Source: Haloarculaceae archaeon
Lineage (GTDB): Archaea; Halobacteriota; Halobacteria; Halobacteriales; Haloarculaceae
DNA length: 15,247 nucleotides
Reading direction: 5' to 3'
NCBI GenBank assembly: GCA_018609665.1
Contig: JAHENN010000006.1
Location: forward strand, 1-15,247
The number at the start of each line of letters is the position of its first letter. Position 1 is the first letter of the stretch. Under the pieces are notes generated by a model that was not told where the DNA came from, searched no databases, and was given only the letters and a program-made list of their open reading frames with translations. The position numbers and the translations under genes were made by a program. Positions 5,170-11,180 of the stretch are shown piece after piece.

Positions 5170-6438
5170 ATGAGCACGGACCACGACCGGCTCGTCGAAC
5201 TGCGGCGCGAGCTGCACCGCCACCCCGAGCCCGCCTGGACGGAGTTCTGGACGACCGCCCGCGTCGTCGAGGAGCTGCGGCGGGTCGGCGTCGACGACTA
5301 CCACGTCGGCCGCGAGGCGCTGGCCGACGCCCGGCTGTCGGTGCCCGACGACGAGGAGCTCGAGACGTGGCGCGAGCGGGCCCGCGAGGCCGGCGCCGAC
5401 CCCGACCTCCTCGAGGAGATGGCGGGCGGCTGGACCGGCTGCGTGGCCGTCGTCGAGGCCGGCGAGGGACCGACCGTCGGCCTCCGGGTCGACATAGACG
5501 GCCTGCCCCGGGAGGAGGCGGCCGGCGACGACCACCACCCGGCCCGGGAGGGGTTCCGCTCGGAGACCGGCGCGATGCACGCCTGCGGTCACGACGCCCA
5601 CGCGACCATTGGCATCGGCGTCCTCGAGGCAATCGGCGAGACGGACTTTTCGGGGACGCTGAAGGTGTTCTTCCAGCCCGCCGAGGAGGTCATCGGCGGC
5701 GGCAGGCCGATGGCCGAGTCGGGCCACCTCGACGACGTCGACTACCTCTACGCCGCCCACGTCGGCCTCGACTACCCGACCGGCGAGGTGGTCGCCGGCC
5801 TCGAGGGCATCCTCGCGGTGACGCAGTTCTACGCGACCTTCGAGGGCGAGCCCGGCCACGCCGGCGCCCGCCCGGAGGAGGGCCGCAACGCCGTCCAGGC
5901 GATGGCGACGGCCGTCGGCGGCCTCTACGGAATCCCGCGGCACAGCGACGGCGCCTCTCGGGTCAACGCCGGCCGGGTCGGCGGCGGCACCGCCACCAAC
6001 ATCATCCCCGAGGAGGCGTTCGTCCACGGCGAGGTCCGCGGCGAGACGACCGAAATCCGGGACCACACCTTCGAGCGCGCCCGCGACGTGCTGGAGGGCG
6101 CCGCGCGGACGCACGGCTGTTCGGTCGACCTCGAGGTACAGGGCGAGGCCCCGTCGGCAGCGAGCGACGAGGAGCTGGTCGAGGTCGTCCACGGCGTCGC
6201 CGCCGACCACGCCGAGGTGACGCGGGCGACCCGCCGGGGCGAACTGGGCGGCAGCGAGGACGCGACGTTCCTCATGCAGCGCGTCCAGGACAACGGCGGG
6301 CTGGCGGCGTACGTCGGCGTCGGCACCGACCACCCCGGCGGCCACCACACCGCGACCTTCGACGTCGACGAGGCGTCCATCGGCATCGGCGTCGACGTGC
6401 TGACGGAGGCCATTGCCGAGACGGCCGAGCGCTATTGA
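5170..6438 (+). CDS. M20-family amidohydrolase, AbgA-like (p-aminobenzoyl-glutamate hydrolase type)
   Basis: A 422-residue metallo-amidohydrolase of peptidase family M20, subfamily D. The N-terminus LRRELHRHPEPAWTEFWTTA at 11-30 and the inserted segment at about 45-85 match AbgA of E. coli better than the shorter IAA-amino-acid hydrolases. Metal-site motifs are MHACGHDAH at 136-144 (Cys139, His141), FQPAEE at 168-173, AAHVG with His197 and GHH at 391-393. The dimerisation domain lies between, with GHAGARPEEGRNA at 229-241 and GASRVN at 261-266. Known family members cleave amide bonds of aminobenzoyl-glutamate or N-acylated amino acids. In E. coli AbgA works with AbgB; no second subunit is nearby. 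Length and key residues are complete. It is cytoplasmic by absence of a signal. The true substrate is inferred only by similarity. Confidence 0.9.
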   Translation: MSTDHDRLVELRRELHRHPEPAWTEFWTTARVVEELRRVGVDDYHVGREALADARLSVPDDEELETWRERAREAGADPDLLEEMAGGWTGCVAVVEAGEGPTVGLRVDIDGLPREEAAGDDHHPAREGFRSETGAMHACGHDAHATIGIGVLEAIGETDFSGTLKVFFQPAEEVIGGGRPMAESGHLDDVDYLYAAHVGLDYPTGEVVAGLEGILAVTQFYATFEGEPGHAGARPEEGRNAVQAMATAVGGLYGIPRHSDGASRVNAGRVGGGTATNIIPEEAFVHGEVRGETTEIRDHTFERARDVLEGAARTHGCSVDLEVQGEAPSAASDEELVEVVHGVAADHAEVTRATRRGELGGSEDATFLMQRVQDNGGLAAYVGVGTDHPGGHHTATFDVDEASIGIGVDVLTEAIAETAERY

Positions 6439-6472
6439 TAAATCTGACAACCGAAGTGTCCCCGACTGATGA

Positions 6473-6490
6473 ACGGAATTGTGATTCCGT
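6473..6490 (+). other. Perfect 7-bp hairpin after the M20 gene
   Basis: ACGGAAT (6473-6479) and ATTCCGT (6484-6490) pair perfectly around a TGTG loop, 35 nt after the M20 stop. No T-run follows, so it is not a classical terminator. It may be a 3'-end stabiliser or a protein-binding palindrome. Confidence 0.45.
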
Positions 6491-6701
6491 GCTCAGCAAC
6501 CCGCAGCACTCCCCACCGCCGAATCATCCGGGCGCCGCTGACTGCCGACAGCACTGACAGCCCTGCCGTGGGTAATTAGCCTACACGCCGTACAGTCCAA
6601 GGACCCGCAGGACTCGTTAACCGGGAAGACGAGTATCGTCGGCGCCTCGTCACCCCTCTTGTTCAGCACCGGTCGGCGCGCAGCAGTTATTGATGCCCGC
6701 G

Positions 6702-6790
6702 TGGCGAGGTGCGCATCCCTCCTGCTGCCGGCTTGAGATCAACGGGGCCTCCGTTAATTCGGATGCTCGCCGGCGATAGCTGCCTCGCCA
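6702..6790. other. Nested inverted repeats, candidate structured RNA
   Basis: Outer arms TGGCGAGG (6702-6709) and CCTCGCCA (6783-6790) are perfect complements. Inside them GCATCC (6713-6718) pairs with GGATGC (6761-6766). Inside that AACGG (6741-6745) pairs with CCGTT (6751-6755) around a 5-base loop. A 10-bp palindrome TCGCCGGCGA sits at 6767-6776. Three helices nested in order are compatible with one folded RNA on either strand. No promoter or family motif is clear, so the RNA call is speculative. Confidence 0.3.
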
Positions 6791-6815
6791 GCCGAACGGT
6801 AGCGGCGGTCTACCC

Positions 6816-6822
6816 AAAAAAA
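6816..6822 (-). terminator. T-tract terminator for the PH/YccF operon
   Basis: Seven As on the plus strand give seven Ts on the minus strand, about 40 nt after the YccF stop and set between CCCC and GGG. Archaeal terminators often consist only of such a tract. It is the only run of this length in the window. Confidence 0.55.
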
Positions 6823-6861
6823 GGGGTCAACGGGTGCACGTCCCCCGGGACGAACTGGGTT

Positions 6862-7251
6862 TCATCCACTGTACAGTGATACGACTTTTGGGAGCCTGTT
6901 GAACATCTTAACCCCAACCGGCAACCCGATGACGGTCAGAGACAGGAGGTAAGCGATCAGCGTCCAGATCGCGCTGGCCCACCAGCCGACGAGAATGAAG
7001 TAGACCCCCCGAACGACGATGCTGGGCGAGCTACCACCACTCCCACCGATAGTAATCTCGTCGGTATCGGTGCCCGTCTCTTTGAGTGTCAGGGCCTTTG
7101 GAACGTAGTTGATTACCTTGATACCGAACGGTAGCCCGATGATGGTGAGGTTCAGGACGTAGGCAACGCCCAGTAGAACGCCGGTGAGCCACCATCCGAC
7201 GACGATGAACCAGATTCCCCGAACAACAAGGGATGGGCTGTCGTTGCCCAC
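6862..7251 (-). CDS. Double YccF-domain membrane protein
   Basis: A 129-residue protein made of two similar copies of a YccF-type (DUF307) membrane domain. SPSLVVRG at 5-12 recurs as SPSIVVRG at 75-82, followed in each by a FIVVGWW or FILVGWW helix, an LTIIGLPFGIK or LTVIGLPVGVK segment and VPKALTL or LPKVVSL. Each copy has two hydrophobic helices, so about four are predicted. A Gly/Ser linker at 69-75 separates them. YccF proteins are widespread inner-membrane proteins without an established biochemical role. The start is GTG at 7251, 2 bp after the stop of the upstream PH-domain gene, so the two are co-transcribed. A T7 tract follows downstream. Codon use is less GC-biased than in neighbouring genes, which suggests later acquisition or relaxed selection. 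The domain call is strong. Confidence 0.88.
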   Translation of the reverse strand: MGNDSPSLVVRGIWFIVVGWWLTGVLLGVAYVLNLTIIGLPFGIKVINYVPKALTLKETGTDTDEITIGGSGGSSPSIVVRGVYFILVGWWASAIWTLIAYLLSLTVIGLPVGVKMFNRLPKVVSLYSG

Positions 7252-7253
7252 TG

Positions 7254-7733
7254 TCAGGCAGCGTCGTATGCGCGCTGCTCCTCTCGGATGGTGTTGGCGA
7301 CGTCGCTGTACTCCGGGACACCCGTCCAGGTAATCTGGTCGTTGCTGGCGGTCTTCAGCGTAATCGAACCGTGACTGAAGACTCGCTCGATGATGCTCTG
7401 CGACGTCGTGAGGCTCTGAATGTCAGGAATCCGGTACTCCCGACTCTGCTTCGACAGCAGGCCGACCGTCGCCTTGACACGTTCGTCAGTGACAATATAT
7501 CGTGACTGCATCCTCGAGATGGCAACGTAGCCGAAAATAACGCCGCCAGCCACGATGCCGCCGATGCTCTGACCCGCGGCTCCGAAGAGCAGTACAACGA
7601 CTGCTAACGCGATCTGCCAGGACCAAACCGCCCACCCCGGACGGCGATTCTCAAGTACGCTCTCGTTTTGCATCAGATCGATTCCATCGGTCGATGCTTG
7701 GTGCTGTACCGTTTGGGTGGCAGTCTCCCCCAT
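7254..7733 (-). CDS. Bacterial-PH-domain (DUF304-like) membrane protein
   Basis: A 159-residue protein. Residues 1-30 are polar. Two hydrophobic helices at about 36-52 and 56-74 form a membrane hairpin. Residues 75-155 have the bPH/DUF304 pattern: SRYIVTDERVKATVGLLSKQ at 77-96, then EYRIPDIQSLTTSQSIIERV at 99-118, GSITLKTA at 122-129, and a final helix VPEYSDVANTIREEQ. This matches YdbS/YdbT-type membrane proteins, whose function is mostly unknown; some are linked to membrane stress or lipid-facing roles. The soluble domain should be cytoplasmic. The ATG at 7733 is supported by TTATTAAAA 28 bp upstream. It leads an operon with the YccF gene (2 bp gap). GC content is lower than in flanking genes. 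Confidence 0.85.
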   Translation of the reverse strand: MGETATQTVQHQASTDGIDLMQNESVLENRRPGWAVWSWQIALAVVVLLFGAAGQSIGGIVAGGVIFGYVAISRMQSRYIVTDERVKATVGLLSKQSREYRIPDIQSLTTSQSIIERVFSHGSITLKTASNDQITWTGVPEYSDVANTIREEQRAYDAA

Positions 7734-7756
7734 GACAAGCGGTCTGGCATTACCGG

Positions 7757-7765
7757 TTATTAAAA
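7757..7765 (-). promoter_or_regulatory. TATA-like box for the PH/YccF operon
   Basis: TTATTAAAA on the plus strand (TTTTAATAA on the minus strand) is centred 28 bp upstream of the ATG at 7733. It is the strongest TATA-like element in this part of the window. Confidence 0.68.
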
Positions 7766-8139
7766 CTTATGTTGTTTTTCTGTACAATCTCTGAAATCTG
7801 TTCAGTTACGCACAGGTGGGCGGAGAGCCCCGCGTGGACCAGTAGCCGGGCCGAAGACAGCGTTGACCCGTCTGTCGTAGTAAGTAAAAGTGGTCTCGTC
7901 GTACTCATCTCGTCGCTAATTGAGCGGTTAGCGGACGACTTCTCTCTGATCGGCCAGTCACGGGGTGCCGCTTCCGTCTGGCCACAGCGTTCGCCGCCTG
8001 CATCGTCAGCTGAACGGTCCCAGCGTCGCGCCGGTCGCCACTCGCCGTCGCCACTGACCTCCGAGTCAATGCGCATTCCGGGGCGACCGGCGCCGACGAC
8101 ATCGACGACTCGCCCGGGGTCGAGAAGATGGCGTCACAA
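7766..8139. other. Gene-poor stretch between the PH/YccF operon and the NYN gene
   Basis: About 370 bp without a convincing gene. Frames open in several directions (7769 onward on plus; 8076 to 7750 on minus), but their translations are Ser/Arg-rich and match no family I recognise. None has a well-placed promoter box. Composition is intermediate. It holds the operon promoter, the inverted repeat at 7791-7805 and a 10-bp palindrome AATGCGCATT at 8068-8077. It may be residue of an older inserted or decayed gene. Confidence 0.5.
7791..7805. promoter_or_regulatory. Operator-like inverted repeat upstream of the PH/YccF promoter
   Basis: CTGAA-ATCTG-TTCAG is a perfect 5-bp inverted repeat with a 5-base spacer. 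It lies 26-34 bp beyond the TATA-like box of the PH/YccF operon, where an archaeal activator or repressor could bind. The arms are short, so chance is possible. Confidence 0.3.
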
Positions 8140-8637
8140 CTACAGCAGGTATCGCTCCCTGTTCTCGCTCATGTCGACAAAGGAGTCGGCGGCGTCGACC
8201 AGCTCTTCGGCGGTCGAGGAGCCGAAGCCGAACACCTCCGTTCGGACGCCCTCGTGGCGGAGGTGGGTGCAGAGCCGCTCGAAGTCGCCGTCGCCGCTGC
8301 ACAGCACGACCGTATCGACCCTCGAGGCCAGCGTCACCGCGTCAAGACACATCCCCAGGTCCCAGTTGGCCTTCTGGCTGCCGTCCGGGAACGTCTTGAT
8401 GTCCTTGATCTTCGTCTCGAAGCCGATGTCCCGCAGCGCCTCGAAGAACTCCTCCTCCGAGGGGGAGTCGGCGCGGATGACGTAGGCGATGGCCCGGACC
8501 AGTTCGCGGTCGCCGACGGCGGCGTCGAGCAGCTCCGTGTAGTCGATGTTCCGCGAGTAGAGGCTGTGGGCCGAGTGATAGAGGTTCTGGGAGTCGGCGA
8601 TGACCGCGACCCGCTGGTCGTCGTGAATCGGCGGCAT
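8140..8637 (-). CDS. NYN-domain (LabA/DUF88-like) nuclease-type protein
   Basis: A 165-residue single-domain protein of the NYN/PIN-like superfamily. The acidic metal-binding residues fall where expected: Asp15 and Asn18 in IADSQNLY at 13-20, Asp93 in KANWDLGM at 89-96, and Asp116 and Asp118 in CSGDGDFE at 113-120. The following strand EVFGFGS at 134-140 and helix are also typical. NYN proteins are predicted or shown metal-dependent RNases; the RNA target here is unknown. It is cytoplasmic. GC and codon use match the chromosome, so it is probably native although it borders the atypical PH/YccF stretch. The ATG at 8637 is the natural start, with CCTTTGG on the minus strand centred about 26 bp upstream. 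It is not coupled to its neighbours. Confidence 0.87.
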   Translation of the reverse strand: MPPIHDDQRVAVIADSQNLYHSAHSLYSRNIDYTELLDAAVGDRELVRAIAYVIRADSPSEEEFFEALRDIGFETKIKDIKTFPDGSQKANWDLGMCLDAVTLASRVDTVVLCSGDGDFERLCTHLRHEGVRTEVFGFGSSTAEELVDAADSFVDMSENRERYLL

Positions 8638-8657
8638 ACCGGCGCTCGGTCGGCCTC

Positions 8658-8666
8658 GGCCAAAGG
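8658..8666 (-). promoter_or_regulatory. CCTTTGG-type box upstream of the NYN gene
   Basis: The minus strand reads CCTTTGGCC about 21-29 bp upstream of the ATG at 8637. It is the same YTTTG-type element seen before the starts at 708, 4279 and 5170. Confidence 0.35.
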
Positions 8667-8713
8667 CCTTCGTATCCGGCCGCGTCGCCGCTCGCCGGGG
8701 ACGACGTCGCCCG

Positions 8714-9574
8714 TCACCCCGCTTCGGAGCAGTCGTAGTAGCCGAGCGCCGCCCGAAAGTCCGCCTCCGTGCCGACCCGCAGCCTGCAATCGTCGGTGAC
8801 GCCGACCGTCACCGTGTCGCCCTCGACGACCGCCGGGCCGTCGTGACGCGGCGCCCGCCCGGTCGCCTCGCCGGCCCACGGCCCCGGTCCGGTCTGGTCG
8901 GCGCCCTCGACGTCGGCGAAGCCCTCTCCGTCGATTTCGAGTCGGTCAGCCGGCGCCGGCTCGCCGCCGGCGTGTTCGACGACGACAATCCGGCCGTCGT
9001 CGGTCGTCCGCTCCCCGAACTCGAGTTCGACGTCCGGCCGGGTGTCCGTCGTGTGTCGGTCCGCGAACCCCGGCGCCGCGACCTGGACGCCGAGGAACCC
9101 GAGGAGGAACAGGAAGACGACAGCGAGGTTGAGGCCCAGCACCCACCCGGTCCCCTCGGTCGCCGGGGCGACCCGCCGGAAGAGCAGCCCGCCGCCCAGG
9201 ACGGCGGCGACCCCGGCGACGGCCGCCACCAGCCGGAGGAGTCCGGTCTCGACGACGGGGACCTCCTCGACGGTCCAGAGGAGCGCGACCGGCGCGACGA
9301 CCGGCACCGCGACGGCCGCGAGGGCGGCGGCGCCGTAGACCAGCGGGTGGCCGTGCTCCCGGGCGAGCGCCGCCGCGACGCCGACCGGGACGACGACGTA
9401 CAGCAGCACGACGACGGTCAAAAGCAGGCCCACGACCACCTGGCCGACCCAGACCTCGGGAGGCGACGCCGACGGGTCGGCGGAGAAGATCACGGCGCCG
9501 ACGACGCCGCCCAGCGCGCCGACCAGCAGCGTCAGCCCGCCGGCGAAGGCGAGCAGGCGGCGCCGCGGGGTCAT
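8714..9574 (-). CDS. Five-helix membrane protein with a pilin-like C-terminal domain
   Basis: A 286-residue protein with hydrophobic helices at about 7-30, 42-68, 79-101, 111-133 and 143-168, then a soluble domain at 170-286. The soluble part (VELEFGE, RIVVVEHAGGEPAPADRLEI at 195-214, DTVTVGV, DCRLRV) resembles the beta domain that follows the hydrophobic helix in archaeal type IV pilins, where an H-GGD-type motif is common. No prepilin peptidase site is seen before helix 5, so it is unlikely to be a processed pilin. Cys263 and Cys282 could form a disulfide if the domain is outside the cell. The ATG at 9574 overlaps the stop of the upstream gene as ATGA, so translation is coupled. The family is otherwise unrecognised, and the pilin comparison is by eye. 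Confidence 0.72.
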   Translation of the reverse strand: MTPRRRLLAFAGGLTLLVGALGGVVGAVIFSADPSASPPEVWVGQVVVGLLLTVVVLLYVVVPVGVAAALAREHGHPLVYGAAALAAVAVPVVAPVALLWTVEEVPVVETGLLRLVAAVAGVAAVLGGGLLFRRVAPATEGTGWVLGLNLAVVFLFLLGFLGVQVAAPGFADRHTTDTRPDVELEFGERTTDDGRIVVVEHAGGEPAPADRLEIDGEGFADVEGADQTGPGPWAGEATGRAPRHDGPAVVEGDTVTVGVTDDCRLRVGTEADFRAALGYYDCSEAG

Positions 9575-10269
9575 GGGAACAGCGCGAAGGTGACGAGCCC
9601 GACGAGCGGCGCGACGAACAGCGTCAGCACGGTCAGGTACGCCAGCGTCGCCCGCCGCTTGAGCGCGTTGTCGGGGAAGACGTCGCCGGCCAGCCGGTAG
9701 CCGACGTACTCGAGGGCGCCGGCGGCCGCGAGCCCGACGAGGGAGGCGACCGCCGCCGCGACCCGACAGGAGACGGGCCCGCAGGTGGTCGCGAACTGGA
9801 CGCCCTCGGGGTACGCCGGCTGGACGCGGGCCGCCTCCGCGCGGGTCAGGCCGTTGGCCTCGACCCACTCGATGACGGGGTGGTCGTCGGGGAGGTTCTC
9901 GATCCGGGCGGTCGGGTCGTCGGCTATCACTGCCGCGACGAGGTCCTCGCGGCCGTCCTCCCGCAGCAGGTGCGCCACCGCACACGGCGTTCCGTCGTCG
10001 CCGACGAACAGCGGGACGCGGCCCGGGCGACGGCGATTCCTCGGGATGTCGCCGCGCTCGCGGTAGTCGGCCAGCCGGTCGAGGTGGCGGCGGCGCCGGC
10101 GCCGCTGGGCCGGCGTCAGGTCGTGGTCGGCGTCCCGCAGCGCCCGCTCGGTTCGGCGGAGGTGCTCGCGGATCCGTGCGTCGTCGACCGCCCGCCGGGC
10201 GCGGTCCACTGTCGCCACGCTGGCCGGCACCCTCCGACCCCGCTCCGCACCCCTGTGGCTGGCTGCCAT
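9571..10269 (-). CDS. Uncharacterised protein with a CAVAHL/QPAY-type domain and C-terminal membrane helices
   Basis: A 232-residue protein. Residues 36-155 carry a pattern I recognise from uncharacterised bacterial proteins: LTPAQ at 51-55, a basic helix, LDRLADY, an Asn in PRNR at 77-80, VPLFVGDDGTPCAVAHLL at 85-102, then IEWVEANGLTRAEAARVQPAY at 133-153. Cys96, His100, Trp135 and Tyr153 look like its conserved core. No function is known to me. Two hydrophobic helices follow at about 170-192 and 206-231, so the domain is membrane-tethered. The basic N-terminus is not a signal peptide. The ATG at 10269 has ATAAAAAA centred 25 bp upstream. The stop overlaps the next gene by ATGA, making a two-gene unit with the five-helix protein. 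Confidence 0.75.
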   Translation of the reverse strand: MAASHRGAERGRRVPASVATVDRARRAVDDARIREHLRRTERALRDADHDLTPAQRRRRRRHLDRLADYRERGDIPRNRRRPGRVPLFVGDDGTPCAVAHLLREDGREDLVAAVIADDPTARIENLPDDHPVIEWVEANGLTRAEAARVQPAYPEGVQFATTCGPVSCRVAAAVASLVGLAAAGALEYVGYRLAGDVFPDNALKRRATLAYLTVLTLFVAPLVGLVTFALFP

Positions 10270-10290
10270 ACTCCGCGGTCCGCTGCGAGA

Positions 10291-10299
10291 ATAAAAAAG
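10291..10299 (-). promoter_or_regulatory. Combined T-tract terminator and TATA box between PAC2 and the 9571-10269 gene
   Basis: ATAAAAAAG on the plus strand reads CTTTTTTAT on the minus strand. It lies 12-20 nt after the PAC2 stop, where a T6 tract could end transcription. It is also centred 25 bp before the ATG at 10269, where a TATA box belongs. Confidence 0.5.
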
Positions 10300-10310
10300 C
10301 GTTGTGCGCC

Positions 10311-11048
10311 CTACTGGAAGCCGCGGATGGGCTGGGCCTGCGTGCTCTCGTCGCCGGCGTCCTGCAACTGCCGGGCCAGCTCCTCGCGGGCGGACTGTAT
10401 CTCGTCGGCCTGCTCGACGAGGGCGTCGGTGTTCACCTCGAGGTCGGCGATGGGTCCGACGCCGCCCTCGAGGACGACCCGTGCGGCCTCGGGGTCGGGG
10501 AACTGCGGGTCCGTCTGGACGACGAGCCCGACCGCGTCGAGCCCGACCCGGTCGGCATGAGCCAGGAGCGCCCCCGTCGGGCCGGTGACGAGGCCGTTCT
10601 CCCGCGGCGGGACGACGCCGGCCTCCTCGACGACCGACGTCGCCTCGCCCGTCGCGACCCCGTACAGCTCCGGGACGCCGTCCTTCTCCTCGGCGAGGCC
10701 GCTGAGGTACAGCGGGAAGACGTCGTTGTCCTCGAACCAGCCGGTGATGCAGTCGGCGAAGGTCGGCGCCCCGGACGGCGAGACGGGGACGTCGCTCTGG
10801 AGGACCAGCAGGTCCCGCTCCGCGTCGGCGTACAGCCGGACTGGCGGCAGGACGTCCGACCGCTCGCCGTGGTAGACGGCGACGTCCGGCAGCCCCTCGC
10901 AGTAGATCGACCCGTAGAGGGCCATGTCGAACTGCTCGACGAGGTGGTCGGCGGTGATCTTCCCGACGAGGCCGGCGCCGGGAAGCCCCTCGACCAGAAC
11001 GGGCGAGTCGAGGTCGACGTCGTCGGCGTGGACCTGGACGTGGGCCAT
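10311..11048 (-). CDS. PAC2-family protein (proteasome assembly chaperone-like)
   Basis: A 245-residue archaeal PAC2 protein. Visible landmarks are PVLVEGLPGAGLVGK at 16-30, a glycine-rich segment typical of the family, YCEGLPDVAVYHG, DLLVLQSDVPVSP at 79-91, then VATGEATSVVEEAGVVPPREN and GLVTGPTGALL at 152-162. The C-terminal 35 residues after 208 form a charged helix (coiled-coil-like), then a polar tail. In eukaryotes PAC1-PAC2 helps assemble the 20S alpha ring; archaeal homologues are often near proteasome or RNA genes, but their role is not settled. It is cytoplasmic. The ATG at 11048 has a TTAAG-type box 26-30 bp upstream. It is divergent from the methyltransferase operon, and a T6 tract follows its stop. 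Confidence 0.9.
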   Translation of the reverse strand: MAHVQVHADDVDLDSPVLVEGLPGAGLVGKITADHLVEQFDMALYGSIYCEGLPDVAVYHGERSDVLPPVRLYADAERDLLVLQSDVPVSPSGAPTFADCITGWFEDNDVFPLYLSGLAEEKDGVPELYGVATGEATSVVEEAGVVPPRENGLVTGPTGALLAHADRVGLDAVGLVVQTDPQFPDPEAARVVLEGGVGPIADLEVNTDALVEQADEIQSAREELARQLQDAGDESTQAQPIRGFQ

Positions 11049-11073
11049 GTCTGGAGACAGGGACGGCGTCGTG

Positions 11074-11078
11074 TTAAG
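11074..11078 (-). promoter_or_regulatory. Weak TATA-like box for the PAC2 gene
   Basis: The minus strand reads CCTTAACAC here, centred 28 bp upstream of the ATG at 11048. It is modest in AT content but well placed. Confidence 0.4.
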
Positions 11079-11180
11079 GGTACGCCACCCCGCCCCCGGC
11101 TCTGGCCTCGCCCCGGCCGACGGCGCGAAGGCGGCCGACGACCGACACCGACAAGCCCGCGGGCGCCCGACGACGGTCAC

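Larger units (their letters stand above)
6439..6861. other. Gene-free stretch with several inverted repeats
   Basis: About 420 bp lie between the M20 stop and the YccF stop. No frame here resembles a protein, and start/stop spacing and codon use are not coding-like. Composition is more mixed than in neighbouring genes. It holds a 7-bp hairpin at 6473-6490, a nested set of inverted repeats at 6702-6790 and a T7 tract on the minus strand at 6816-6822. I found no RNase P, SRP or tRNA motif. It could be the long 3' flank of the YccF operon, an uncharacterised RNA, or the scar of an insertion. Confidence 0.5.

Noticed and set aside
3751..6450. Very long minus-strand open frame of about 900 codons
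   Set aside because: It is the Nudix frame extended upstream, antisense through the uS10-like and M20 genes. The extension is Val/Gly/Arg-rich shadow of GC-rich coding DNA; the real Nudix start at 4176 has its own promoter box.
6465..6541. Possible C/D-box RNA (CTGATGA at 6466, CTGA at 6538)
   Set aside because: Box C lacks the leading purine, the spacing is long for archaeal C/D RNAs and no clear C' and D' boxes were seen.
6439..6861. RNase P or SRP RNA
   Set aside because: The conserved GAGGAAAGUC of RNase P and the GGAAGG...CAGC of SRP helix 8 are absent on both strands.
6867..6878. 12-bp palindrome CACTGTACAGTG
   Set aside because: It lies inside the last codons of the YccF gene, so it is explained by coding sequence; an operator role downstream of the gene is unlikely.
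7750..8485. Open frames on both strands in the gap before the NYN gene
   Set aside because: Translations are Ser/Arg-rich with no recognisable family, have no promoter at a sensible distance, and the plus frame runs antisense into the NYN gene.
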